DNA from: an uncultured Lachnospiraceae bacterium
Lineage (GTDB): Bacteria > Bacillota_A > Clostridia > Lachnospirales > Lachnospiraceae
Assembly (NCBI GenBank): GCA_902795835.1
Contig: CADBNA010000008.1
Span: 1-12,455, forward strand
DNA length: 12,455 nt
Reading direction: 5' to 3'
This document shows, piece by piece, positions 1 to 7,021 of this stretch (positions within the stretch are counted from its first letter, which is position 1; the number at the start of each line of letters is the position of its first letter). Below the pieces are notes generated by a model. It worked only from the letters and a program-made list of their open reading frames with translations. It did not search any database and was not told the origin of the DNA. The position numbers and the translations under genes were made by a program.

Positions 1-180
1 AAAGAACTTCTAAGCATTCACGTCATCTGCTAAGAACACTCGCAGAAATCATAAACTCGCTGCGCTCAGACAGTATGATTTCTGCTCGCAACGCAGATTT
101 CCGTTCATGCAGAAGTTCTAATGCTTGTGCAGATTGTTTGGAATGTTCACACAATTTCTCTCCCGCAGACTTTCGCAATT
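1..180. repeat. Long imperfect palindrome, element 1 (left end outside window)
   Basis: A non-coding stretch that folds back on itself around position 61. AGAACTTCT (3-11) pairs with AGAAGTTCT (111-119), and GCAGAAATCAT (42-52) pairs with ATGATTTCTGC (75-85). The motif CTAAG occurs twice in the left half (10-14, 30-34). The right end, GACTTTCGCAAT (about 169-180), matches both ends of the next element (GAGTTTCGCAAT). By symmetry around position 61 the left end should lie roughly 58 bases before the window start. This looks like a member of a mobile or REP/MITE-like intergenic repeat family. It encodes no protein that I can support. Confidence 0.6.
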
Positions 181-204
181 GCATAAAATAAGTAAAAATA
201 GACA

Positions 205-401
205 ATTGCGAAACTCTGTAACTATTATGAAAATGTACAAGCCGCATGAATCCGACTCAGGCACGCTCGCGCTGCCTCGTCCACGCAGCGGTACTAAACT
301 CCCGCTTCGCGGATCGTAAAGTACCGGCGGGACTCGAAGCACCTGAGTCTGGATTGTGCAGCTTGTCCATTCCAGCATACTTTTTTGAGGAGTTTCGCAA
401 T
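205..401. repeat. Long imperfect palindrome, element 2, complete
   Basis: A 197-base imperfect palindrome lying just before pyrF. Its ends are a perfect 12-base inverted repeat, ATTGCGAAACTC (205-216) and GAGTTTCGCAAT (390-401). Internal paired blocks are GACTCAGG (254-261) with CCTGAGTC (342-349), and CGGTACT (289-295) with AGTACCG (320-326). The segments between these blocks also resemble each other in inverted orientation, for example TGTACAAGC near 235 and GCTTGTCCA near 361. The left end faces the right end of element 1, giving a perfect TTTCGCAATTG (171-181) and CAATTGCGAAA (203-213) pair across an AT-rich linker. As RNA it would form a long leader hairpin shortly before the pyrF ribosome binding site. 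No coding potential is evident. Confidence 0.65.
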
Positions 402-441
402 CGCCTAATAAACAAAAGGGCTGAGAGGAGGCGGGACGCAT

Positions 442-1365
442 ATGATCAACAAATTGGTGGAGAAGATAAGGCGTACGCAGGCGCCGGTGGTGGTCGGCCT
501 GGATCCGATGCTTTCCTATGTGCCGGAAGAGGTGAGGAATAAGGCCTTTGCCGGATACGGCGAGACACTGGAAGGGGCGGCGGAGGCTGTATGGCAGTTT
601 AACAAGGCAATTGTGGATGCCGTCTGCGACCTGATTCCGGCAGTAAAACCGCAGTCTGCCATGTATGAACAGTTTGGCGTTCCGGGGATGGCGGCCTATG
701 AAAAAACGGTTGCGTACTGCCAGGAGAAAGGCCTGATTGTCATCGGTGATATCAAGAGAGGCGATATCGGCTCCACATCCGAGGCCTATGCGGCCGGCCA
801 TCTGGGCCATGTGCAGGTCGGGAGCAGGAGCCTGGCGGGTTTTCATGAGGATTTTGCCACCGTCAATCCTTATCTGGGAAGTGACGGCGTCCGTCCTTTC
901 CTCAAAGTCTGCGCGCAGGAGAACAAGGGCATTTTCGTCCTGGTAAAAACATCCAATCCGTCCAGCGGTGAGCTGCAGGACAGACTGGTTGACGGAAAAC
1001 CGCTGTACGAGCATGTCGGTGCGATGGTTGACGCGTGGAGCCGGGAACTCATGGGAGACGCATGGAGTTACGTGGGGGCAGTTGTCGGCGCGACATATCC
1101 GGAGATGGGCCGTGTGCTCAGGGAACTGATGCCGAAATGCTATATCCTTGTGCCCGGATACGGGGCGCAGGGCGGCCGTGCCGAAGACCTGAAGAACTTC
1201 TTTGATGCAGACGGCCTGGGAGCCATCGTCAATTCCTCCCGCGGCATTATCTGCGCATGGCAGAAGGAAGAATATGCCCGGTTTGGCGCAGCCGCATTTG
1301 CGGACGCCAGCCGGCAGGCGGTGACAGATATGATCGCGGACATTCACCGCGGGCTGGGACTGTGA
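442..1365 (+). CDS. pyrF: Orotidine 5'-phosphate decarboxylase (PyrF, long type)
   Basis: Catalyses the last step of UMP synthesis, decarboxylation of OMP to UMP, in the cytoplasm. The 307-residue length and the pattern place it in the longer OMP decarboxylase subfamily (about 270-310 residues) rather than the short E. coli/Bacillus type. Visible motifs are VVVGLDP (residues 16-22), VKPQSAMYEQFG (68-79), and the catalytic Asp-Lys-Asp segment DIKRGDIG (103-110, with D103, K105 and D108). VNPYLGSDG (141-149) and LVPGYGAQGG (236-245) are phosphate-loop regions typical of the family. The start is the ATG after a strong GAGGAGG site at 425-431. It is the first gene of the cluster and pyrK follows 15 bases after its stop. 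All key residues seem intact. Confidence 0.96.
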   Translation: MINKLVEKIRRTQAPVVVGLDPMLSYVPEEVRNKAFAGYGETLEGAAEAVWQFNKAIVDAVCDLIPAVKPQSAMYEQFGVPGMAAYEKTVAYCQEKGLIVIGDIKRGDIGSTSEAYAAGHLGHVQVGSRSLAGFHEDFATVNPYLGSDGVRPFLKVCAQENKGIFVLVKTSNPSSGELQDRLVDGKPLYEHVGAMVDAWSRELMGDAWSYVGAVVGATYPEMGRVLRELMPKCYILVPGYGAQGGRAEDLKNFFDADGLGAIVNSSRGIICAWQKEEYARFGAAAFADASRQAVTDMIADIHRGLGL

Positions 1366-1380
1366 GGCGGCTTGGGATAT

Positions 1381-2172
1381 ATGGAAAAGACAAAGGGAAC
1401 GGTAGTTGATCAGCGTTCCATCAGCGCAGGAATTTATGATTTGAGGATACAGGCTCCCGGTATTGCCTCCGCAGCTGTGCCGGGACAGTTCGTAAATGTG
1501 TTTTGCCGGGACGGAAGCCGGCTTCTGCCCCGGCCGGTCAGCCTGTGCGGCTATGACCCGGATGCCGGGGTAATACGGCTGGTATACCGCACTGCCGGTC
1601 CCGGCACGAGAGAGTTCTCTCTTCTGAAGGCGGGAGACCAGGCAGAACTGCTCGGCCCGCTTGGAAACGGATTTCCTCTGCAGGAGGCGGCAGGAAAGCG
1701 CGTTCTCCTGATCGGCGGCGGTATCGGGATTCCGCCGATGCTGCAGACAGCCAGGGCGCTTCTGGCCGGACAGGGGGAAAAGAGGCCGGCATCCGTGACG
1801 GCTGTTCTGGGGTACCGGGACAGCATCTTCCTGGCAGATGAGTTTTCACGTGTCACGGAGACCGTACTGGCGACGGAAGACGGCAGCGCGGGGACCAAAG
1901 GAACGGTGCTTGATGCCGTTCAGGCGGCAGGTCTGCAGGCGGATGTGATTTTTGCCTGCGGTCCGAAGCCCATGCTGCGGGCATTGAAGAACTATGCGGC
2001 ACAGGAAGGCATTGCCTGCTGGATTTCCCTGGAAGAGCGGATGGCCTGCGGGATCGGAGCCTGCCTGGCCTGTGTCTGTGAAACGGCTGGCGTGGATGCG
2101 CACTCACATGTGCACAATGCGCGCGTGTGCAGGGACGGGCCGGTGTTTGCAGCCGGGGAAGTAGTGTTGTAG
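1381..2172 (+). CDS. pyrK: Dihydroorotate dehydrogenase electron transfer subunit PyrK
   Basis: FAD and 2Fe-2S subunit that passes electrons from dihydroorotate dehydrogenase type 1B (PyrD) to NAD+. The 263 residues match the usual length. In order: a ferredoxin-reductase-like FAD domain with LLPRPVSLCG (residues 48-57), the nucleotide-binding loop IGGGIGIPPM (111-120), the FACGPKPML segment (191-199), and a C-terminal iron-sulfur motif with Cys 223, 228, 231 and 250. Cys 233 is an extra cysteine. I chose the ATG at 1381. A TTG nine bases upstream (1372) would add three residues and has a GAGG closer to it, so that start cannot be excluded. PyrK normally sits directly against pyrD, but here 713 bases intervene. 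Confidence 0.95.
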   Translation: MEKTKGTVVDQRSISAGIYDLRIQAPGIASAAVPGQFVNVFCRDGSRLLPRPVSLCGYDPDAGVIRLVYRTAGPGTREFSLLKAGDQAELLGPLGNGFPLQEAAGKRVLLIGGGIGIPPMLQTARALLAGQGEKRPASVTAVLGYRDSIFLADEFSRVTETVLATEDGSAGTKGTVLDAVQAAGLQADVIFACGPKPMLRALKNYAAQEGIACWISLEERMACGIGACLACVCETAGVDAHSHVHNARVCRDGPVFAAGEVVL

Positions 2173-2194
2173 AAGAGAATTCTGAGAAACGGAC

Positions 2195-2432
2195 GCCGGC
2201 GGGGGCAGCGGCACTGCCTGTCCTTCAGGTTCTCCGGGTACAAGATGTTCTAAGCTTCCCGCAGTTCCCTTCATCACCGGAGGGGGCTGAAGGCGTTCTC
2301 ACTTCGTGTTTCTGCGCGAATGGCCGCCTTTCGTGCTGTGAGCCGCCGTTCACTGTCGGGAACTGTGGGAATCCAAGTACATCTTAGTACCCTCCGAAAT
2401 TCAGTCCAGGCAGTGCCGCTGTCCCTGCCGGC
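2195..2432. repeat. Long imperfect palindrome, element 3, after pyrK
   Basis: A 238-base imperfect palindrome starting 22 bases after the pyrK stop. The 26-base arms (2195-2220 and 2407-2432) differ at only two positions, and both would be G-U pairs in RNA transcribed from the + strand, so the arms are fully pairable. Further inward, GGGTACAAGATGT (2236-2248) pairs with ACATCTTAGTACCC (2379-2392) apart from one bulged base. TTCCC (2256-2260) pairs with GGGAA (2367-2371), and CAGTTCCC (2262-2269) with GGGAACTG (2358-2365). CTAAG (2250-2254) and CTTAG (2383-2387) echo element 1. I see no supported gene in the spacer 2173-2885, which consists mainly of this and the following palindrome. Confidence 0.7.
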
Positions 2433-2520
2433 TGTATGTCGCCTGAGGGACAATAAACATTCGGGCGAGGCATAGTGAACTGGCCGCAGGATACATGCAG
2501 CTGTTATCATGTCAGAATAT

Positions 2521-2526
2521 TATAAT
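2521..2526 (+). promoter_or_regulatory. Possible -10 box of an internal pyrD promoter
   Basis: A perfect TATAAT lies in an AT-rich patch between two palindromes, 360 bases before pyrD. The opposite strand also reads TATAAT at 2519-2524. No good -35 hexamer is found 15-18 bases upstream and there is no TGn extension, so this is only a candidate. Its interest is that pyrD may need its own promoter if the upstream palindrome reduces read-through from pyrK. Confidence 0.25.
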
Positions 2527-2553
2527 GTGATGGGTTTCCGCTCTCATGATCAG

Positions 2554-2802
2554 CAGGCAGGACCGGGGCCGTATTTCCCCGGGCTGCATGGGAGCAAGTG
2601 CCGGCAGCCGTCAGTCTCCCGTCCGTCCCGAAACAGGGGCGAGATCGGGCATACTCCTGCCCGATCGAGAGCGAGATGGAGGAGTTTTCATCAGGAAAAC
2701 TCCGGAATTTCGAGCGGTACCCTGATCAGGGAGGGGCAGGAGACCTACGGATGCCGCACGAAGCGACTGCACCCCGGGGAAATACGGCCCCGGTCCTGCC
2801 TG
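2554..2802. repeat. Long imperfect palindrome, element 4, before pyrD
   Basis: A 249-base palindrome with perfect 30-base arms at 2554-2583 and 2773-2802. It contains nested hairpins: GATCGGGCA (2643-2651) with TGCCCGATC (2658-2666), then GGAGTTTTC (2681-2689) with GAAAACTCC (2695-2703). The 12-base palindrome CCCTGATCAGGG lies at 2720-2731. The 12-mer CCCCGGGGAAAT inside the right arm (2772-2783) recurs outside it at 2809-2820. I see no obvious target-site duplication and no transposase. Open reading frames crossing this region arise from the palindrome and are not believable genes. The right arm ends 83 bases before the pyrD start. Confidence 0.72.
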
Positions 2803-2885
2803 TGTCCGCCCCGGGGAAATGTAAACAGCCATACACTCTGCAAGACCGTGACACGGCCCTCGGCTTATAAAAACGGAGATTTCCT

Positions 2886-3812
2886 ATGAATACATGCGAA
2901 TCCGCCCCCGACCTGCGCGTCAGCATCGCGGGCGCAGAACTGAAAAATCCGGTCATGACCGCTTCCGGCACCTTCGGCTCCGGCATGGAATACAGCGAGC
3001 TGACAGATCTGAACCGCCTGGGCGCTGTCGTGACAAAAGGCGTCGCCGCACAGCCCTGGCCGGGCAACCCTGTCCCGCGGATTGCCGAGGTATACGGCGG
3101 CATGCTCAATGCCATCGGCCTGCAGAATCCCGGAATCGATGTGTTCTGCGAACGGGATATCCCTTTTCTGAAGCAATATGACACAAAAATCATTGTCAAC
3201 GTGTGCGGCCATACGGAAGAGGAGTACCTGGAAGTCGTGGACCGGCTGGCAGGGGAACCGGTGGACATGCTGGAGATTAACATTTCCTGCCCGAATGTAA
3301 AGGAGGGAGGAATCGCCTTCGGCACGGATCCGCACATGGTGGAGCGCATTACCCGCAGGATTCGGGAACATGCCGCCCAGCCTGTGATCATGAAGCTCAG
3401 TCCGAATGTCACGGATATAGTCGCCATGGCAAAGGCGGCGGAAGCGGGCGGCGCGGATGCCGTGTCTCTGATCAACACGCTGACAGGCATGAAGATTGAT
3501 ATTCACACCCGGCGCTATGCCCTGGCGAACCGGACCGGCGGTCTGTCCGGGCCGGCAATCCGTCCGGTAGCCGTGCGGATGGTCTGGCAGGCAGCCCGCG
3601 CCGTGCAGATTCCGGTCATAGGCATGGGCGGAATCACCTGTGCAGAGGATGCCATTGAATTTTTGCTGGCAGGCGCCTCAGCGGTTGCTGTCGGCACGGC
3701 GAATTTTTTCCGCCCGGATGCCGCGGCGCGGATTGCAGAGGGCATTGCGGACTACCTGCGTGATGCCGGCATGCAGTCTGTCCGGGAGCTGATCGGCGCG
3801 GTGCAGGACTGA
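2886..3812 (+). CDS. pyrD: Dihydroorotate dehydrogenase, class 1B catalytic subunit
   Basis: FMN-containing catalytic subunit oxidising dihydroorotate to orotate; it works as a PyrD2-PyrK2 heterotetramer with NAD+ as acceptor. The 308 residues form a TIM barrel of usual length. Visible motifs are NPVMTASGTFGSG (residues 21-33, FMN contact), VVTKGV (48-53), NAIGLQNPG (75-83), the active-site INISCPNVK (131-139) with catalytic Cys135, IMKLSPN (168-174), SLINTL (194-199), and the C-terminal FMN phosphate loops GMGGI (246-250) and AVAVGTANF (266-274). A cysteine base indicates class 1, and the pyrK upstream indicates 1B. The ATG follows GGAG at 2875-2878. It lies 713 bases after pyrK, which is unusual, and 15 bases before pyrE. 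Confidence 0.96.
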   Translation: MNTCESAPDLRVSIAGAELKNPVMTASGTFGSGMEYSELTDLNRLGAVVTKGVAAQPWPGNPVPRIAEVYGGMLNAIGLQNPGIDVFCERDIPFLKQYDTKIIVNVCGHTEEEYLEVVDRLAGEPVDMLEINISCPNVKEGGIAFGTDPHMVERITRRIREHAAQPVIMKLSPNVTDIVAMAKAAEAGGADAVSLINTLTGMKIDIHTRRYALANRTGGLSGPAIRPVAVRMVWQAARAVQIPVIGMGGITCAEDAIEFLLAGASAVAVGTANFFRPDAAARIAEGIADYLRDAGMQSVRELIGAVQD

Positions 3813-3827
3813 CAGGAGGAAAGGACC

Positions 3828-4514
3828 ATGGAAGCATATAAGCAGGAATTTATTGAGTTTATGCTGGAGAGCCGCGTTCTGAAGTTCGGTGATTTTACAC
3901 TGAAGAGCGGGCGGAAATCCCCCTTTTTTATGAATGCCGGGGCGTATGTGACGGGCACCCAGCTGCGGCGTCTGGGACAGTTTTACGCACAGGCGATTCA
4001 TGACAGCTTCGGACTGGATTTCGATGTCCTTTTCGGTCCGGCCTACAAGGGAATCCCGCTTGCGGTCGCAGCTGCCATGGCCATCAGCGAGATGTACGGC
4101 GTTGATGTCCGGTACTGCTCGAACCGCAAGGAAGCCAAGGACCACGGGGATGCGGGCATTCTGCTCGGCAGCGCGCTGCAGGACGGCGACCGCGTGGTGA
4201 TGATTGAGGATGTAACCACATCCGGAAAATCCATTCAGGAGACCTGGCCGATCCTGAAGGCACAGGGCGATATAGAGATCAAAGGCCTGATGGTGTCCCT
4301 GAACCGCATGGAGCGCGGGCAGGGCAGCACGGGAGCGCTCGATGAAATACGCAGTACATACGGATTTCCTGCGGAAGCCATCGTCACCATGACAGAGGTA
4401 TGTGAATACCTGTCCGGCCTGCCGGAGGAAAGAGCCGTTCTGACCGGGGAGCTGAAAGAAGCCATCCGGGCCTATTACGCACAATATGGGGCGGAGGGAG
4501 CGCCATGGCAGTGA
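3828..4514 (+). CDS. pyrE: Orotate phosphoribosyltransferase
   Basis: Transfers phosphoribose from PRPP to orotate to give OMP, the step between PyrD and PyrF. The 228 residues fit the E. coli-like length. Visible are the N-terminal FGDFTLKSGRKSPFF (residues 20-34, orotate and PRPP contact), GPAYKGIPL (70-78), the flexible catalytic loop NRKEAKDHG (99-107), and the PRPP-binding VMIEDVTTSGKS (124-135) with its acidic pair E127-D128. The ATG follows AGGAGGA (3814-3820). The last ten bases overlap the start of the next reading frame, which implies translational coupling. Nothing looks damaged. Confidence 0.96.
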   Translation: MEAYKQEFIEFMLESRVLKFGDFTLKSGRKSPFFMNAGAYVTGTQLRRLGQFYAQAIHDSFGLDFDVLFGPAYKGIPLAVAAAMAISEMYGVDVRYCSNRKEAKDHGDAGILLGSALQDGDRVVMIEDVTTSGKSIQETWPILKAQGDIEIKGLMVSLNRMERGQGSTGALDEIRSTYGFPAEAIVTMTEVCEYLSGLPEERAVLTGELKEAIRAYYAQYGAEGAPWQ

Positions 4515-4837
4515 GACGTCCCCGGCCCCGCTATACATTTCTGGAGGATAAGAGCGCCCCGCAGCTGAAGGCGGCACTGATTATGGCAGGGCTGTCTTTT
4601 CTGTGCCTGATTATCCTGATTGCGGCGGCTTCTGTCAGAGAGAACGGGGCGGGCATGGCATCCGGCGCCGCGGCCCTGGCCGCCATGCTGGTCTCCTGGT
4701 ACGCCTTTCTGGTGAGCATGCGGGAACTGGCCAAACGACCGGTGAATATCCGGCTGGCGGCGGTCAGCGCCGGGATTACCGGCCTTCTTGCCATTGCCTG
4801 GCTTGCCGTTTTTCTGGCCGGAGTGAAGCTGATGTGA
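4505..4837 (+). CDS. Small three-helix membrane protein of unknown function
   Basis: I do not recognise a function. The 110-residue product has a short basic N-terminus (MAVRRPRPRYTF) and three predicted membrane helices, about residues 22-42, 48-70 and 83-109. These are rich in Ala, Leu, Ile and Gly and contain no catalytic-looking residues. No signal peptide distinct from the first helix is seen. Its architecture resembles a small Lachnospiraceae membrane-protein family (possibly DUF6142, from memory and not checked). The reading frame opens inside the end of pyrE with a ten-base overlap, with GGAGGGA (4493-4499) as its ribosome binding site, so it is probably co-translated with pyrE. The coding signal is good because the frame is long, hydrophobic in the typical periodic way, and tightly placed. 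Confidence 0.75.
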   Translation: MAVRRPRPRYTFLEDKSAPQLKAALIMAGLSFLCLIILIAAASVRENGAGMASGAAALAAMLVSWYAFLVSMRELAKRPVNIRLAAVSAGITGLLAIAWLAVFLAGVKLM

Positions 4838-4885
4838 GAGGACTGCAACAGTCACTTTATGTAAGATCTGCAAAGAGGAACAGCT

Positions 4886-6955
4886 GTGGGATACAGAGAA
4901 CTGACACAGGATGAACAGGAGCGGTTTATGCTGGCCGCCGGGAGGCTGGCGGAAATCGCGGAGGACAAAGGGAGGGAAGATCCTCTCTGGGACTTCTTCC
5001 GCAGGGAGGCGGCTTTCCTGCTGGAAGCAGACAGGCTTCGGGAGGAGCTGGCTGCAGGCGGCTGGGAGGATGCGTCCGAAGAGCGCCTGGAGGAGAGAAA
5101 CCGGAGACTGTACGGAGAGCTGACGGGCAATGCATATGCCCGCTGCTATGGAAATCCGTCCTATATGGAAGCCGCATTCGGACCGGAGACAGGAGGCCTG
5201 CTCAGTGTCCTGTACATGGAACTCCGGGGCGCTGTCGTCTGTGCCTTCGACAACAGGCCGTGGGATCTGCTGATTCTGATGGAGCTGCTTCTGCAGATGT
5301 TTTGTCTCTATGCCCAGGAGGATGCCCCGGATAAAAAACGGGAAGCCGCCCGGGAGATTCTGTACTGGTATACGCTTGACTACTGCCGGGAAATCACGGA
5401 GGAGAGGACGGGAGAACTGCTGGATCCCTCACTCTCCCTCATAAGAGACCGGATTATGGAAGCAGATCTGACAGATCTGCGGTATCTGTATTCTTTTGGT
5501 GAATATGTCACAGAGAGCGAAAAACAGACGGCACGTTTTCTGAATTCACTCTCTGAAGAAGAAATTGAAAAAATTGCCCGCATCTGGACAGAAGGCTACC
5601 GGCTGGGCTTTGCGGCGCAGCGCAAGGATATCAGCATCAAGAAAACGGTGGAGATCCGCAGCCGGCTGGGCTTTGAGAGGATTGTCCGCTGTGCTGTCCG
5701 CCAGTTCCGGGATATGGGGCTGGAGAGTATCATATGCCGCTGTGCGCCTCATGCCCTGACTCGCAGGCAGCATATCCGGAGCGGCTGGTACGGCGCGGTG
5801 CCGAATCAGCAGTTCGAGTATGACCACCGCAATGACGCGGCGCTCTGGCTGGATGAGCGGTTCGTGACGGAAAAACTCCGCGCCCAGCAGAAGGCATATG
5901 AAAAGTACCGGATGGAGGCAGCCGTTTACGGCGGCCCTGCCGTCATGGAGACCTTTGGCGAGGTCCCGTTTTCTCCGGAGGCCGGCTGCTGCATCCTGCA
6001 CCTGTCTGAGGAGCAGCAAAAACTTCAGGTGCGCCTGATGAATGAATCCGCCCGGATTACAAACCGGTATATCCGCGCCGAGGAAAGGAGTTTCACGATC
6101 ATTTCCTGGCCGGTGCCGAAGGTGGGGGAGCGGTATGAGGAAATTTTCAGGGAGGTCATCCGGATCAACAGTCTGGATTACCGTACCTGGCAGGAGATCC
6201 AGCAGCATCTGATTGATGCGCTGGATGGGGGAGAGCAGGTACACATCCGCGGGCGAAACGGAAATGAGACGGACCTGACCGTGCAGCTGCATCCGCTGCG
6301 GAACCCTGACCGGGAAACCAATTTTGAAAACTGTGTTGCAGATGTCAATATTCCGGTCGGAGAGGTCTTTACATCACCTCTTCTTGCCGGTACAAACGGC
6401 CTGCTTCATGTCAGCTGCGTATATCTGGAACAACTCCGGTATACCGATCTCCGTATCGGGGTTGAGGACGGCATGATTGCTTCATACAGCTGCGCGAACT
6501 TTGACTCAGAAGAGGAAAACCGCCGCTACATTGAGGAGAATATCCTGTTTCATCATCCGACGGTCCCGATGGGGGAGTTTGCCATCGGCACCAACACCGC
6601 TGCGTACAGGGCGGCGCGGACGTATGGGATTGCGGATAAACTGCCGATCCTGATCGCCGAGAAGATGGGGCCGCATTTTGCCTTTGGCGACACCTGCTAC
6701 AGCTGGGAGGAGGATATGCCGGTCTACAATCCGGACGGGAAGGAAATCATTGCCAGGGACAATGAGAGGTCCCTGCTCCGGAAGACGGATCCTGCCCGGG
6801 CGTATTTCGGCTGCCACACGGACATTACGATTCCCTATGATGAGCTTGGATCCATCCGCGTATGCCGCGCGGACGGAACAGAAATATCTCTGATCGAGGA
6901 CGGGAGATTTGTGCTTCCGGGAACGGAGATTCTCAACAGAGACCTGGATACATGA
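4886..6955 (+). CDS. M29-family metallo-aminopeptidase with helical N-terminal extension
   Basis: Probable cytoplasmic zinc/cobalt aminopeptidase (peptidase family M29, AmpS/aminopeptidase T type) releasing N-terminal residues from peptides. The C-terminal part, about residues 305-689, carries all metal-ligand motifs in order: NIPVGEVFTSP (E493), VPMGEFAIGTN (E564), KMGPHFAFGDTCY (H597 and Y605) and CHTDITIP (H644, D646). Family members are normally about 370-410 residues. Here roughly 300 acidic, Leu/Arg/Glu-rich residues precede the catalytic part, probably helical and of unknown role. In the AmpS proteins I recall, the Tyr follows the His by seven residues; here it is eight. The start is GTG after AGAGGAA (4874-4880). 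It sits between pyrimidine and purine genes, 48 bases after the membrane protein and 66 before purE. The family call is firm; substrate and role are not. Confidence 0.88.
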   Translation: MGYRELTQDEQERFMLAAGRLAEIAEDKGREDPLWDFFRREAAFLLEADRLREELAAGGWEDASEERLEERNRRLYGELTGNAYARCYGNPSYMEAAFGPETGGLLSVLYMELRGAVVCAFDNRPWDLLILMELLLQMFCLYAQEDAPDKKREAAREILYWYTLDYCREITEERTGELLDPSLSLIRDRIMEADLTDLRYLYSFGEYVTESEKQTARFLNSLSEEEIEKIARIWTEGYRLGFAAQRKDISIKKTVEIRSRLGFERIVRCAVRQFRDMGLESIICRCAPHALTRRQHIRSGWYGAVPNQQFEYDHRNDAALWLDERFVTEKLRAQQKAYEKYRMEAAVYGGPAVMETFGEVPFSPEAGCCILHLSEEQQKLQVRLMNESARITNRYIRAEERSFTIISWPVPKVGERYEEIFREVIRINSLDYRTWQEIQQHLIDALDGGEQVHIRGRNGNETDLTVQLHPLRNPDRETNFENCVADVNIPVGEVFTSPLLAGTNGLLHVSCVYLEQLRYTDLRIGVEDGMIASYSCANFDSEEENRRYIEENILFHHPTVPMGEFAIGTNTAAYRAARTYGIADKLPILIAEKMGPHFAFGDTCYSWEEDMPVYNPDGKEIIARDNERSLLRKTDPARAYFGCHTDITIPYDELGSIRVCRADGTEISLIEDGRFVLPGTEILNRDLDT

Positions 6956-7021
6956 CGGGAAAGAAAAAGGAAAGAGACACTGCAGACGGCCATCTGGAGA
7001 GAAGATGGGGAAAGGAAGGAC

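Noticed and set aside
1..401. CRISPR-like repeats
   Set aside because: The repeats are inverted pairs, not regularly spaced direct repeats, and no cas gene is present.
385..411. Promoter for pyrF: TTGAGG (385-390) and TAATAA (406-411)
   Set aside because: The spacing of 15 bases and weak -35 match are not enough; I could not identify a reliable pyrF promoter anywhere in 1-441.
118..1347. 409-residue open frame on the - strand across pyrF
   Set aside because: It is antisense to a clear pyrF, its composition is Cys/His/Arg-rich without recognisable motifs, and it is explained by codon bias of pyrF.
2509..2889. 126-residue open frame, and others, in the pyrK-pyrD spacer
   Set aside because: They run through both arms of the palindrome, have low-complexity Pro/Arg/Ser-rich products, lack convincing ribosome sites, and overlap each other on both strands.
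4841..4853. GACTG-CAA-CAGTC hairpin after the small membrane protein gene
   Set aside because: A five-base stem without a T run is too weak to call a terminator.
6956..7021. Purine riboswitch or regulator site before purE
   Set aside because: The gap has only 66 bases, is purine-rich, and shows no purine riboswitch core; only a weak CCATCT/AGATGG hairpin is present.
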